Of a stretch of 64,000 nucleotides of DNA, positions 1 to 13,401 are shown in pieces (position 1 is the stretch's first letter; every line of letters begins with the position of its first letter). The stretch is taken from positions 992,001-1,056,000 of the forward strand of contig NZ_VSZO01000001.1 of the NCBI RefSeq assembly GCF_008312935.1. Reading direction: 5' to 3'. Under the pieces are notes generated by a model. That model saw only the letters and a list, made by a program, of their open reading frames with translations. It was not told where the DNA came from and did no database searches. Position numbers and translations under genes: made by a program. The stretch is from Roseiconus lacunae (GTDB lineage Bacteria; Planctomycetota; Planctomycetia; Pirellulales; Pirellulaceae).

Positions 1-1389
1 CGCGACGACGGGAATCATGAAGTTACCCACCGCGTAGACCCAATCTTGCGCAAACGCTTTAGAGGGGATCCCGGTGAACGTCAACGAACTGAGCATCGTC
101 GCAAAGATACTGCATCCGGCTGCCCACCAAGGAATACATTGTCCGCCGCGAAAGAAGTCGTTGGTGTCTTTGTTCTTTCGGGCAAAATAAACGCCGACGC
201 CAACCATGGCCAATAAATAGGTCACTAAGACGACATAATTGACCGTGCCAAATTGGTGATCGGAGGCGATTCGTTCCAACGCCCAAATTTTTGCCGAACG
301 AACGCGCGGTCGCACTTCACCGCTGGGGATAATGATCCGATCGTTCCAATCAACGGCGATGGTGGTGACGTGATTGGCAGGGATAGAGCCTGCTTCGGTC
401 CAGGTGTCGGTGATGGTGTGATAAGCCAACGCCGTTTTGGGAAACCCAGGATGGTCGTCCTTTAAATCATCGGCCTTAAAAAACAGCGATCCGTCGGCGC
501 CACCGAGCACCGCGATGTGACTTTGGCCGACATCGATTCCCACGCCAGCCATGATCGGTCGAGGCGCATCGGATCGTGCCCGCCAAGTCGCCGATGCTGG
601 GTCGTATTCCCAGACATCGGAAAGGAACTCGATTGAGCTTTCATCGCTTGTCGATTGACGCCGTCCGCCGATCACATACAGACAATCTTGAAAGCCGTTG
701 TGTTGGGCGACGGTCAAATTGAATGCTCGAGTTGGCCCAGGGCAAGGCGGTAACGTTTGCCACCGAAACCGCTCGGGTTGATCTTTAAGCGAAAGGTCAA
801 GTGCGAACAATTGGTCGCCGGCCGACGACAACGACGCATCGTTTTGGCCGCCAACGAGATAGACAGTGTCGCCAATCAACGCCGCCGACGCATAAACACA
901 AGGCTGAGGAAGTGGCGGATAGTCAATCGTTTCGATGCGTTCGGTTGAAGGATCCCACCGCAACAAGAACGTCGACGCAAACGTGTCGACTGAATCGTTC
1001 CCCCCTAAACACAGCACACCGTCGGCCGTCGAAACGGCCGCGCCATAGGCGATCCTTCGGGGCAGCGTTCCCGCCTCATTCCACGTATACCCGTCATCGC
1101 TTCGGCGAAGAACGTAAATCTTGTCGTGCCAGACTTTGTCATTGTCCCAAACCGGTTTGGGAAAGTTTGCCCCACCGGCGACGATCAACGCGTCGCGATG
1201 CACACCCGCGAAGGGCCCCGCGACGCCAAGCTCTTCCGGCAGCGCAGGTAGCTCCGTCCATTGATACATCGACGCCGGCGATTGAGCATCAGCACTCGTC
1301 GTCGGACTGAACAACAAAACTCCGACGAGCCACATCGATGCCCCGGCAAGGCGAGCACCCTCGGCAACCAACATCAACGCGTCCCTCAT
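1..1389 (-). CDS. Kelch-type sialic acid mutarotase fused to sodium/solute symporter (3'-truncated by window edge)
   Basis: An open frame of 463 codons runs from an ATG at 1389 to the window edge without a stop. The first ~35 residues form a signal peptide. Residues ~40-375 form kelch-type beta-propeller repeats, for example [16 protein letters not shown] and [19 protein letters not shown], as in cyclically permuted NanM/YjhT mutarotases. From about residue 383 the chain becomes a membrane transporter of the SSS family ([19 protein letters not shown], then [11 protein letters not shown] and [16 protein letters not shown]). The inferred job is periplasmic mutarotation of sialic acid coupled to Na+-driven uptake. 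The start overlaps the stop of the upstream lyase gene (ATGA), so the two are translationally coupled. Fusions of this kind are known in planctomycetes; the substrate is inferred from the neighbour. Confidence 0.82.
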   Translation of the reverse strand, partial: MRDALMLVAEGARLAGASMWLVGVLLFSPTTSADAQSPASMYQWTELPALPEELGVAGPFAGVHRDALIVAGGANFPKPVWDNDKVWHDKIYVLRRSDDGYTWNEAGTLPRRIAYGAAVSTADGVLCLGGNDSVDTFASTFLLRWDPSTERIETIDYPPLPQPCVYASAALIGDTVYLVGGQNDASLSSAGDQLFALDLSLKDQPERFRWQTLPPCPGPTRAFNLTVAQHNGFQDCLYVIGGRRQSTSDESSIEFLSDVWEYDPASATWRARSDAPRPIMAGVGIDVGQSHIAVLGGADGSLFFKADDLKDDHPGFPKTALAYHTITDTWTEAGSIPANHVTTIAVDWNDRIIIPSGEVRPRVRSAKIWALERIASDHQFGTVNYVVLVTYLLAMVGVGVYFARKNKDTNDFFRGGQCIPWWAAGCSIFATMLSSLTFTGIPSKAFAQDWVYAVGNFMIPVVA

Positions 1390-2309
1390 ACCATTGAATC
1401 CGCGGCGGACCAATCAAAAAATCCGATCGCTTCGAGATCAGCACGTAGGCGCTCGGTCGCATCGGCGGACAGACCGCAAAGTGGGAGTCGACATCCACCG
1501 AGCGAGTGACCTTGGAATTGCATGATCGCCTTGAGTGCCCCGTGGAACGGATAGCGACACATCACGCGGACCATCGCCACCGAATGCGATTGCAGCATGC
1601 GAGCGTGTTTCCAATCGCCCTGCTCGGCAGCCGCGATTACCCGGCGGTACAGCGGTGCGGCGATATTGTAAGTACTACCGATCGCGGCACGTGCCCCGGT
1701 GGCCAACGCTCCGAGTAACATTTCATCGCAGCCCCAGACGACATCGAAGCGCCCGTCGGCGACTTCCAAGCAGGCTTGAAACTCGTGCAGTTTCGTGTCG
1801 GTGTACTTCAACCCGACCAGCGTCGGAATTCGTTCGGCCGCGATCGACAAAAACTCAACCATGTCGATCGTCGATCCGGTCAGTGACGGGATGTGGTAAT
1901 AGTAAAACGGGATCTCGGCGGCCGAAGCGATTTCACGCATGCAATCGGCCAGCGTCACAGGGTCCGAGACTTTGAAGTAGGACGGGCAAGTCGCCGAGAC
2001 CGCGTCGGCACCGATGTCTGCGGCATGCCGTACAAGTTTTCTGGCTTCGCTGACGCTGTTGTGACCGACTTGAACGAGCACGGGAACACGTCCCGCCGCG
2101 GCTTTGACGTAGGCTTCGGCGACGAGTTGACGTTCTTCGGTCGATAGTGAAATGCCTTCTCCGGTGCTGCCGCAGACATACAATCCACGGACGCCTTGAT
2201 CGATCAGCGCGTCAACCAACGGAGGAATCGGATCGGTTATGACATCGCCGGATGTCTTCAATGGAGTGCAGGTGGCGGCGATCAAGCCATCAAGTCGATT
2301 TTCGAGCAC
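1386..2309 (-). CDS. N-acetylneuraminate lyase / dihydrodipicolinate synthase family aldolase
   Basis: The product is 307 aa, the usual length of the class I aldolase TIM-barrel family (DapA/NanA). Visible family features are the carboxylate-binding GSTGEG near residue 48, the catalytic tyrosine region [11 protein letters not shown] and the Schiff-base lysine in [10 protein letters not shown]. The YYYHIP and GLKYTDT context fits N-acetylneuraminate lyase better than DapA. With the mutarotase-symporter it overlaps by ATGA, it makes a short sialic-acid uptake and cleavage operon giving ManNAc and pyruvate. A 2-keto-3-deoxy-sugar aldolase role is the main alternative. It is divergent from the gene at 2538; the 2310-2537 interval should hold both promoters. 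Confidence 0.8.
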   Translation of the reverse strand: MLENRLDGLIAATCTPLKTSGDVITDPIPPLVDALIDQGVRGLYVCGSTGEGISLSTEERQLVAEAYVKAAAGRVPVLVQVGHNSVSEARKLVRHAADIGADAVSATCPSYFKVSDPVTLADCMREIASAAEIPFYYYHIPSLTGSTIDMVEFLSIAAERIPTLVGLKYTDTKLHEFQACLEVADGRFDVVWGCDEMLLGALATGARAAIGSTYNIAAPLYRRVIAAAEQGDWKHARMLQSHSVAMVRVMCRYPFHGALKAIMQFQGHSLGGCRLPLCGLSADATERLRADLEAIGFFDWSAADSMV

Positions 2310-2537
2310 GAGGTCGAACCTTCGTCGCGGTGGGAAAGGGGCGGGATCGAGAACGAAAGCGTTCTACGAAACGCAGCATTGTAACCGTCGCCAGCACCAC
2401 TCGGGGACTGAGGATCGCCAACGGTCATTCGCGTGAAACACCGCGTTTCACAGCCACCTGAGATTCGCACTAGCGACAAACCTGTCCCAATCGCTAGCCT
2501 GCGGCGGTTATCAGTCCGGCCACGCCTCTTCGTCACC

Positions 2538-3680
2538 ATGCATCGTTTCCGATCCCTGCACCTGTCAATCGAACACGCCGTCAAACAGTGGCGTTGGATC
2601 GCGCGACTGAAACGAACAAAACAAATCCGTGACCACTGGCTTTGGATTCACCAAACCGATCAGGCGACTCCGGTGCGGAGCGCGACCAAGCGTTGTTTGC
2701 TGGACTTTCGGAGGATCTCCTGCGATGGCGAGCAGGGCCGACGATTTCACGCGCTGGTGTCATTGCTGGCTCGTGGCGGATATCAGGTCGTGATGGTGCC
2801 ACGACTGCCGTTTCTGCAAACCGGAGACCGCGCATTTAAAGCAAGCGCCCTGAATGTCGCCGAGCCCCTGACCGACGATCTGGCCGCAGGGCGTTTCGAT
2901 CTTTGTTTGACCGACCGGGGAACCGATCATCCGCTAGCCGATCGGACGGTTCAGGTGGTGACCAGCACACGCCGCCCGGTTTCGCCGCGGGATCTTGCGG
3001 TTCCCTATAGCTTTTACCCGTTGATTTGGGACAACCACGAAGACGATCGTTTCGCCGAGTATCGACAGCGTGATCGGGTTTGGCGACTATTCTTTGGCGG
3101 GCATTGTTCGAAAGCGTCCTACCAACGCATCCGCAAGTACCGACGAATGCAACCGGTCGATCGATACACTACCATTCGTCAGTTAACCGACTGGTACGGC
3201 GACCGGACGCGAAACATTCGATCTGACCAGATGCTCGATCGGTGCCTGAGCCAACGTCATGATGGCTTTGTCATGATTGACAACGCACAGTATCGTTCGG
3301 ACGCAACGCGCTGGTTGGAATTGCTTTCCAGTGCTGACTTTTTCGTCGCCGCACCGGGTTGTGATTATCCCCTGTCGCACAACGTGATTGAATCGATCGC
3401 GGTGGGCACGATTCCGCTGTTGGAGTACGACTCGCTACTGACGCCGCCACTGACCGACGGCGTAAACTGTATCGCCTATCGCGGCCGAGATGGATTGTGT
3501 GAAGCGATCGAACGTCTCGATGCGATGTCGGCCGATGCGATCGCAACGATGCGCGGTGAAGTCATCAGGTATTACGAAGATCATCTCAGCCCCAACGCGT
3601 TTTGTCAGCGTTTGGAGTCAGCGTCAGTCAATCGCGTTCACCTGTTTTCATATTTGACACCCGCTGCCAAGGCCGCCTGA
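2538..3680 (+). CDS. Exostosin/glycosyltransferase-like protein
   Basis: The frame is open from 2433, but the first 35 residues look non-coding, so ATG 2538 (MHRFRSLHLSIEHAV) is preferred; this gives 380 aa. The C-terminal half carries a pattern typical of GT-B nucleotide-sugar sites in exostosin-like enzymes. It reads DFFVAAPGCDYPLSHNVIE, SIAVGTIPLLEYDSLL and then DGVNCIAYRGRDGLCEAI, as in glycosyltransferases where an E in the IES motif binds the donor. The N-terminal half is basic and rich in Trp and Arg, with no signal peptide. The donor and acceptor cannot be read from sequence. It converges on the symporter gene with 45 bp between stops. Confidence 0.6.
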   Translation: MHRFRSLHLSIEHAVKQWRWIARLKRTKQIRDHWLWIHQTDQATPVRSATKRCLLDFRRISCDGEQGRRFHALVSLLARGGYQVVMVPRLPFLQTGDRAFKASALNVAEPLTDDLAAGRFDLCLTDRGTDHPLADRTVQVVTSTRRPVSPRDLAVPYSFYPLIWDNHEDDRFAEYRQRDRVWRLFFGGHCSKASYQRIRKYRRMQPVDRYTTIRQLTDWYGDRTRNIRSDQMLDRCLSQRHDGFVMIDNAQYRSDATRWLELLSSADFFVAAPGCDYPLSHNVIESIAVGTIPLLEYDSLLTPPLTDGVNCIAYRGRDGLCEAIERLDAMSADAIATMRGEVIRYYEDHLSPNAFCQRLESASVNRVHLFSYLTPAAKAA

Positions 3681-3725
3681 TCGCAACGTGCAATGCACAT
3701 CGTCGCCGCTTTCATCAGATGTTCG

Positions 3726-5135
3726 TCAGTCGCCGGAGGATTCGGTTTTCTTGTTTGTTTCCGCTTCGGGACTTGAGTGTTCCACCAAGTTTTCTTCTCC
3801 GTGCGTCCGGATATGATCGGGCACCTCGCTAAGGTTTGGTGGATTCAATTGGCCTTCCATTGATGCGATCGAAACGGCCACCGAGGCATCACCGGTCACG
3901 TTGGTCACCGTCCGCAACATGTCCAAGATCCGGTCGACCCCCAGGATCAGCGCGATACCAGAACTTGGGACACCGATCGATTGCAAGATGATGACCAGCA
4001 TGATGATTCCCGCGCCTGGGACGGCGGCGGTGCCGATCGAAGCCAGCACGGCGGTGAGCACAATGGTCAATTGCCCGGTTAGCCCCACGTCCATGCCCAT
4101 CGACTGGGCGATGAAGACGGCCGCGACGGCTTGATAAAGCGCCGTACCGTCCATGTTGATCGTCGCCCCGAGAGGGATCACAAACGACGAAACCTCTTCG
4201 GAGACACCGAGCTTTTCTTCACAACGCTCCATCGTTAGCGGCAAAGTGGCACCGCTCGAACTGGTCGAAAAGGCAACCAACTGAACCGGCGCGATGCCTT
4301 GCAAGAATGTCTTGATCGGCATCTTAGTGACCAACTTCAGCAGTCCAAAGTACGTGATGCAAACATGCAACGTTAATCCAAGCACGACCGAGATACAGTA
4401 GAACCCCAACGCGGTGAGCAACTGCAAGATCTGGGAAAAATCATCGCCGGCCAAGTCAGTGATCGTTCTAGCGATCAGCGAAAACACACCGATCGGCGCG
4501 AACAACATGATCAAGTCGACCAATCGAATGACGACATGATTCAAGCTTTCGAGGACATCGATCATCGGCTTCGCTTGAGCTTTCTCGAGCTGGATCAAGC
4601 CGATCCCGACCATCAACGAGACGAACACGATTTGCAACATGTTCCGGTTGCTCGACGCCGCGGAAAAGAAGTTCGACGGCACGATGTCGATCAAGATTTG
4701 TAGCGGTCCGCGTGTTTGAACGTCCGCGGCGATCTCTTCTTTCGCCGAGACGTCGCCGGCAAATTGTTCTTGTAGCTGCGTGCGGGCTGCTTCGGGAACT
4801 TGCAGTCCGGGCTGCAAGACGTTGACGATCACCAGTCCAATGACCACCGCGATCGCCGTAGTGCCGATGTAGATCCCCATCGTCTTGCCGCCGATCCGCG
4901 ACAATTTCTTAAGATCGCTAAGCGATGCGACACCGAGTACCAATGACGCGACAACGAGTGGAATCGCGATCAACTGAAGCGAGTTGATAAAGATCACGCC
5001 GAATGGTGCGACCCAATCATTCGTGAATTTGGACCAACCGGCGGCTGCCGCGATCAAGCCATACACCAGACCCAGCAACATGCCGATGATGATTTGCCAA
5101 TGTGACTTCTTGTACCAGGCTTCAGAATCGGCCAT
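3726..5135 (-). CDS. Dicarboxylate/amino acid:cation symporter (DAACS family)
   Basis: The product is 469 aa with about eight hydrophobic segments. The family signatures are present: the serine-rich hairpin SSSGATLPL near residue 290 and NMDGTALYQAVAA near residue 330, which line the substrate and Na+ sites in GltPh-type transporters. The protein should import glutamate, aspartate or C4-dicarboxylates with Na+ or H+. The C-terminal ~45 residues are a hydrophilic tail rich in Glu and Ser. An AGGAG lies 11 nt before ATG 5135. It stands alone, with a 149-bp gap upstream that shows nothing recognisable. Confidence 0.93.
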   Translation of the reverse strand: MADSEAWYKKSHWQIIIGMLLGLVYGLIAAAAGWSKFTNDWVAPFGVIFINSLQLIAIPLVVASLVLGVASLSDLKKLSRIGGKTMGIYIGTTAIAVVIGLVIVNVLQPGLQVPEAARTQLQEQFAGDVSAKEEIAADVQTRGPLQILIDIVPSNFFSAASSNRNMLQIVFVSLMVGIGLIQLEKAQAKPMIDVLESLNHVVIRLVDLIMLFAPIGVFSLIARTITDLAGDDFSQILQLLTALGFYCISVVLGLTLHVCITYFGLLKLVTKMPIKTFLQGIAPVQLVAFSTSSSGATLPLTMERCEEKLGVSEEVSSFVIPLGATINMDGTALYQAVAAVFIAQSMGMDVGLTGQLTIVLTAVLASIGTAAVPGAGIIMLVIILQSIGVPSSGIALILGVDRILDMLRTVTNVTGDASVAVSIASMEGQLNPPNLSEVPDHIRTHGEENLVEHSSPEAETNKKTESSGD

Positions 5136-5284
5136 CGCTTCGGCAGCTCCTTCAAGTTGTGTTGTTCATGCTGCCGCCAATTGTACGTGATTTTAGGATC
5201 AGCCGAATGGCGCTAACCACGGTTGTGCCGCATTAACCGCGGTCAACCCCCGTCGGCTGATCGATCGAACTCGAATTCAATGGA

Positions 5285-8749
<3,465 letters not shown>

Positions 8750-9004
8750 CAAAAAATGCGGGGACGAGAGGAGGATTCGAAAGGCGGGAATGCAAAACAT
8801 CATAGCCGCACCGCCTTGCACCAGGGAGCGAATCGCGACGCCTTAAACGCTTTGACGACGAATCTCAATTAGCTTCTAAGCAGTTGAACACGAATGATTC
8901 GGATTAAGTCATTTCACTCTCCAAGCGGGAGGGTGTTATCCAGATGCTTCAATCCAAAGACTCGTATTTACTTGCTTCGTTAGGATTGAAACCCGTGTCG
9001 TCAC

Positions 9005-9040
9005 AAAAAAACGACCGCTCGTTGGTTTAACGAGCGATCG
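9005..9040 (-). terminator. Intrinsic terminator of the Gfo/Idh/MocA gene
   Basis: Read on the minus strand there is a 12-bp stem (left arm 9040-9029, right arm 9023-9012, one G-T pair) with a 5-nt loop, followed directly by seven T (9011-9005). It sits 53 bp past the stop at 9093. Confidence 0.9.
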
Positions 9041-9092
9041 TTCGGTTGGTCGTCTGATCGGTTGAGACCAGAAATCTGTTCAGATCAGGGAA

Positions 9093-10502
9093 TTAGATTT
9101 CCCAGCCTTCGCGATACTCGCGCGAGATAAACTCGTTGACCGCAGGAGTGTTCGTGCTCTTGATGTTCTCGGCATCCCATTCGATCCGTTGGCCCTCGCC
9201 GGCGCGGAGTGCCAAGTTGCCAACCAGGATCGTTTCGGTCAGGCGACCGGCGTAATCAAAGTTTGACATCGTACCGGGTTCGTATTCGCCTTTGACCGAG
9301 GCGACGAACTCCCACTTTTGACGCAAATCATTGTTGCCCTTGAACGGAATTCGTGGCAACGTTTGCTCGGGAAGTTCGTAGTCGGCGTATTGATCGCGCG
9401 GCAGCAACACGTAGCGAGCGCCGTAATCGTTCTCGCTGAACAACATGCCCTCGCTGCCGACCACCAACGCACCGCTGTTCTTCTTGCCGCCGGCGCGTTG
9501 CTCGGCGATCTTCTTTTGGTAACGCGATGGCAGTTGGCTGATCAAATCGTCGGAGGGCAATTCGCCGCCGTCATACCAATGGAACTTACAAGCCGGCAGT
9601 CCTTCGCGTTCGGGGAATTCGAATACGATTGAGCTACTCGCCGGATAGCTTTCGCCCTCGACGATGCCGGGATTCTTGACCGCCGTGACGGCGACCGGAT
9701 CCCATAGCTTGAGCGCCATGACGGGCATGTTGGTGGTGTGGCAAGCCATGTCGCCAAGTGCACCGGTGCCGAAGTCGACCCAACCGCGCCAGTTAAATGA
9801 GTGATAGGCGGCCTTCTTGAACGGTCGCATCGGTGCCGGTCCGATCCAGGCATCCCAGTTCAATGTGTCCGGCACAGGATCTTCACCCGCGGGACGTCCT
9901 TGGCCTTGCGGCCAGACCGGACGGTTCGACCAAACGTGGACTTCGCTCACGTCACCGATCGCGCCACTACGAATCACCTCGACGGCTTCACGCAGGCCGT
10001 CTTCGCTCGTCCCCTGGTTGCCCATTTGAGTGACGACGCCGGTTTCTTTGGCGACGTCTCGCATCAGGCGAGCTTCACCAATTGACCACGTCAGTGGCTT
10101 TTGGCAGTAAACGTGTTTCTTCATTCGCATCGCTCGCACGGCCGCGGCGGCATGCGTGTGGTCCGGAGTGCTGACGGTTACGATGTCGACCTTATCACCA
10201 AGCTTTTCCAGCATCTCGCGGAAGTCCGAGAACTTTTCAGCGTCGGGATGATCCAAGGCCTTCTTTTCTAAGAAGATCGAATCGACATCGCACAAACCAA
10301 CCAGATTGACGCCGTGTTCGGCGATGTGACTGGCGTCGCTACTTCCTTTGCCGCCGACTCCGATACAGGCAGCGCTCAAACCTTGAAGTGCCGAATCCTG
10401 CGCCCGAAGTTGTTTCGAAGTCCCGGTCCAATAGCCCACTCCAATGGCACCCGCCGCTGCGGTTTGCCCCAGGAAGGTACGACGATTCGTCTGCTTGGTC
10501 AT
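9093..10502 (-). CDS. Tat-exported Gfo/Idh/MocA family oxidoreductase
   Basis: The product is 469 aa. The N-terminus has a twin-arginine signal (TNRRTFLGQTAAAGAIGVGY). A Rossmann fold follows (SAACIGVGGKGSSDASHIAE, then VGLCDVD), and the family lysine lies in YCQKPLTWSIGEARLM. It should be a periplasmic NAD(P)-dependent sugar or polyol dehydrogenase carried out by Tat with its cofactor, a family greatly expanded in planctomycetes. The substrate is not readable. An AGGAA lies about 9 nt before ATG 10502, and a strong terminator ends the transcript, so it appears monocistronic. Confidence 0.9.
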   Translation of the reverse strand: MTKQTNRRTFLGQTAAAGAIGVGYWTGTSKQLRAQDSALQGLSAACIGVGGKGSSDASHIAEHGVNLVGLCDVDSIFLEKKALDHPDAEKFSDFREMLEKLGDKVDIVTVSTPDHTHAAAAVRAMRMKKHVYCQKPLTWSIGEARLMRDVAKETGVVTQMGNQGTSEDGLREAVEVIRSGAIGDVSEVHVWSNRPVWPQGQGRPAGEDPVPDTLNWDAWIGPAPMRPFKKAAYHSFNWRGWVDFGTGALGDMACHTTNMPVMALKLWDPVAVTAVKNPGIVEGESYPASSSIVFEFPEREGLPACKFHWYDGGELPSDDLISQLPSRYQKKIAEQRAGGKKNSGALVVGSEGMLFSENDYGARYVLLPRDQYADYELPEQTLPRIPFKGNNDLRQKWEFVASVKGEYEPGTMSNFDYAGRLTETILVGNLALRAGEGQRIEWDAENIKSTNTPAVNEFISREYREGWEI

Positions 10503-10886
10503 TCAATTAGTTCCTCAGAAGGAGTCAGGAGGGTGGTTGCGTGGATGGGAGTCTACGCAAATCGTTGGCGAGCCTGAAACGTCGGCCCGGCCAAAAACGA
10601 AGTCCGCACCGATTACGTTCACTTTGCAGCCTAGAAAGAATAACCGTCGGGATCGCAAATCACAACGTTTTGACGCTGTAGTTCGTTGTCAACTTGTTAA
10701 TCATTTGTCAACATGACCAGTCAAGGCAAAAAGTCGGGCGTTCCCTGGGGAGGGTGAAAACCACACGACCGAAAGCGAGAGTTTCATGATTCCCCCCCCC
10801 CTAAAATTCTTGAAAATAGCGTCATTCCCCGAAAAAAATAGATTCTGACCCCGCATCCGCTTCCCACCTCAACCCCTATCAAACTC
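10503..10886. other. Intergenic region between divergent genes
   Basis: This 384-bp interval separates two divergent genes and must hold both promoters. It contains a run of ten C (10792-10801) and, at 10826-10856, an A-rich stretch leading into GATTCTGACCCC. No gene or RNA is recognisable. Confidence 0.6.
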
Positions 10887-12236
10887 ATGACCCGATCGAT
10901 CTTTCATCGCAAACGCGGCCCCATCGTGTTTGCCGTTGCCCTGTCATTCGCTGCCGTCGGCGGATGCGAACGTCAAGCCGACACGGCGTCGACCGGCCAG
11001 CCTGAATCGGCCGTGCCCGCAGGTCCCGAAACAACTGCGGACGAAAAGCCGGCTCCGAAACCCGATGATGCCGCGGCCATTAAAACGCTTGAAGACGTCG
11101 GATTCGATCTCGAAAAAGATGATCAGGGCAATGTGCTTTCCTTCGGCATCGCGAGTGAAAAAGATATCAGCGAGTCGTTCTCCGCTCTCGCCGGACTGAA
11201 TCACGTTCAAGAAGGTTTGTTCAGTGGCCCCGGGATCGACGACAAGGGAATGGAAGTTCTTTCGGAACTTCAAACACTCAAACGACTCGACTTTACCGAT
11301 TCGGCGATTACCGACAAAACCCTCGAACCGATCGCAAAGATTCCGGGGTTAGAAGTCCTGAAACTACGTCGTGTCGCGGTCACCAAAGATGGCCTCGCGA
11401 AGTTAAAGCCGCTGCAAAAACTCCGCATGATCGACCTGCGTAACACGACCGTCGGTGATGAAGGCGTCAAAGAAGTCGTCGCCCTAAAATCGCTTGTCGA
11501 TGTTCAACTCGAAAAAACTCAAATCACCGACACCGCCGTCGAACACCTCACCGCCCTGAAGCTCAAATCATTCAATGCGAATGCTTGCCGCAGCTTGACC
11601 GACGCGACGCTCGAGTCACTTGGAAAAATCTCGACGCTGCAACAAGTGCAACTGGATTACTCATCGATCACCGATGCGGGGATGAAACATCTGGCAGACC
11701 TCTCTGATCTCAAACGAGTTCGCATCCGTGGCTGCTTCGTTACCGACAAAGGCATCGAAGCGATGGGAAGCGGTGCCAAGATTGAACGCATGGAATTACG
11801 CGACACATCGATCACCGGCGAAGCCCTTGGCCGGATCGCCAAGTATCCCAAGTTGACGTATTTGGATCTCGGCGAATGCCGACGAATTCAATCGGAGGGT
11901 TTCAAAAACCTAGCCGGTGCGACCGGACTGACCTACGTCGGTTTTTGGGAGACAAAACTGAACGATGAAGCGATGCAGGCACTCGGCGGCTTGACAGAAT
12001 TGACAGATTTGGACGCGCGGGACACCGAACTCGGTGACGAAGCGGTCGATACTATTTTGAAGTTCAAAAAGCTCACAAAATTGGATCTGTCGGGCAATCA
12101 AATGATGACCGATGACGGCTTCGCAAAGCTGGCACAGTTACCGAACCTGAAGTGGTTGGGGGTTGCCAACTCCAACATCGGCTATGACGCCTTCGACGAA
12201 CTCGAAAAGAAAGAAGACCTCGAGATCGTCGAGTAG
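10887..12236 (+). CDS. Leucine-rich-repeat lipoprotein
   Basis: The product is 449 aa. An N-terminal signal ends in a lipobox-like AAVGGC with Cys near residue 27, so it is probably an anchored lipoprotein. A Pro/Glu/Ala-rich linker runs to about residue 65. From about residue 110 to the end come roughly twelve LRRs of the planctomycete type, each with a core like LKRLDFTDSAITDKTLEPIA or LTYLDLGECRRIQSEGF, mostly 24 residues in period. These solenoids usually bind proteins. It faces the DUF1571 gene; a GACCGA/TCGGTC hairpin with no T tract lies between them (12269-12283). No enzymatic motif is visible. Confidence 0.85.
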   Translation: MTRSIFHRKRGPIVFAVALSFAAVGGCERQADTASTGQPESAVPAGPETTADEKPAPKPDDAAAIKTLEDVGFDLEKDDQGNVLSFGIASEKDISESFSALAGLNHVQEGLFSGPGIDDKGMEVLSELQTLKRLDFTDSAITDKTLEPIAKIPGLEVLKLRRVAVTKDGLAKLKPLQKLRMIDLRNTTVGDEGVKEVVALKSLVDVQLEKTQITDTAVEHLTALKLKSFNANACRSLTDATLESLGKISTLQQVQLDYSSITDAGMKHLADLSDLKRVRIRGCFVTDKGIEAMGSGAKIERMELRDTSITGEALGRIAKYPKLTYLDLGECRRIQSEGFKNLAGATGLTYVGFWETKLNDEAMQALGGLTELTDLDARDTELGDEAVDTILKFKKLTKLDLSGNQMMTDDGFAKLAQLPNLKWLGVANSNIGYDAFDELEKKEDLEIVE

Positions 12237-12287
12237 CGTCGTAGGCTTTCTTAGTTGACGAAGCACTAGACCGAGGTTCGGTCGCGA

Positions 12288-13196
12288 TCACGGATACTGA
12301 TACGCTTCGTTTTCGACGTCGAAATCCGCGTCGGTTAAACCAACATTGGTCTTTAGATTGCGATACTCGTAAGATTCCAAGAGCGGTAATTCATCGCCTT
12401 CCTTTTCCGGCCAACCGAAACTGCGATAGCTGACAATCAGCATCGCATCGGGGTCGAAGATAATTTCGGCGAGTGAGAAATCGTCTTCACCGCCACCGGG
12501 TTTGCTACGCGTTGCGCGAATCAGCTCACATTGTCGCCCAAAGAATTCATGACCTTTGGTGATCGTGACGTTGACGTCGGGATTGTCTAAATCCTGTTTG
12601 CCGCGTTCGAGCAACTGTTCGGTCAGCCGAACCAAACCGATTTCATAAATCGGAAACCGTTGCCCCTGCATTGCCAACATCCCGGTCGGTTCCAACCAGA
12701 TCGTTTTCCAACTTAGTAACATTGACGTTTCATGCACCGCCATCAATCCGTCATACAGATCTTTGCCCCAAATTACCTCACGCCCGGCAGTTGATTCCGG
12801 CGCAATAAACTTGAGATAAATCCGCATCGGGGCATCGTTGGTTTCGTTCCGCAACCGAGTTTGGATTTTCACTTCCATCTCATTCCGCTCGCTCAGTTCA
12901 CCGGCTTCGTTACGTTGTTGTTTGACGAACGTTGCGGTGTAGTCGTTGAGCGTACCTTCCATCTGTCGCAGTGCCGACTCGGCCAGTTCTAACACCTCGC
13001 GCATCGATGACTTTCGGGTCGGCGAACCGTCCGGATGATCGTTGTCCAGCTCCTCGAGAAGTTCGGTCGATGTCGGCACGACGTCTTGCCGTACCTCGGG
13101 ACCCGAGCGAAACGCGAACGCGACGCCCGCGACAAGGATGATCGCTGCACCGCAGACAAAGGCGATACGTCGGCCGCGTTGAGGATGGGTGGTCAT
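12288..13196 (-). CDS. DUF1571 family secreted protein
   Basis: ATG 13196 (MTTHPQRGRRIAFVCGAAII) gives a normal signal anchor. The open frame to 13232 adds 12 residues that do not look like a signal. The mature part, about 270 aa, matches the DUF1571 family common in planctomycetes: MEGTLNDYTATFVKQQRNE, RIYLKFIAPESTAGREVIW and GHEFFGRQCELIRATRS. The family is distantly related to LolA/LolB-type lipid-binding folds, and its role is unknown. It follows a terminator of the upstream gene, so it probably has its own promoter. Confidence 0.82.
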   Translation of the reverse strand: MTTHPQRGRRIAFVCGAAIILVAGVAFAFRSGPEVRQDVVPTSTELLEELDNDHPDGSPTRKSSMREVLELAESALRQMEGTLNDYTATFVKQQRNEAGELSERNEMEVKIQTRLRNETNDAPMRIYLKFIAPESTAGREVIWGKDLYDGLMAVHETSMLLSWKTIWLEPTGMLAMQGQRFPIYEIGLVRLTEQLLERGKQDLDNPDVNVTITKGHEFFGRQCELIRATRSKPGGGEDDFSLAEIIFDPDAMLIVSYRSFGWPEKEGDELPLLESYEYRNLKTNVGLTDADFDVENEAYQYP

Positions 13197-13305
13197 TGGA
13201 ATTATTGGATTGAAGTAGCGATTGCAGATCATCGGTCTGCGTTGTAATTCAGTTCGACGCCCTGATTCAAGGCATTCTTACCGCGCCCGACTCGCAGACA
13301 ACCAG

Positions 13306-13339
13306 AAAAAAACGCGAGTCGAGGATGACTCGACTCGCG
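13306..13339 (-). terminator. Intrinsic terminator of the 562-aa secreted protein gene
   Basis: On the minus strand, arms 13339-13330 and 13322-13313 form a perfect 10-bp stem with a 7-nt loop, followed by seven T (13312-13306). The gene it serves stops at 13402. Confidence 0.88.
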
Positions 13340-13401
13340 TGTTCGTTAAGCAAGTTGATCGTTAAGCCACCCGCTCAAGGGCGAGGAGCTTGTCAACACG
13401 A

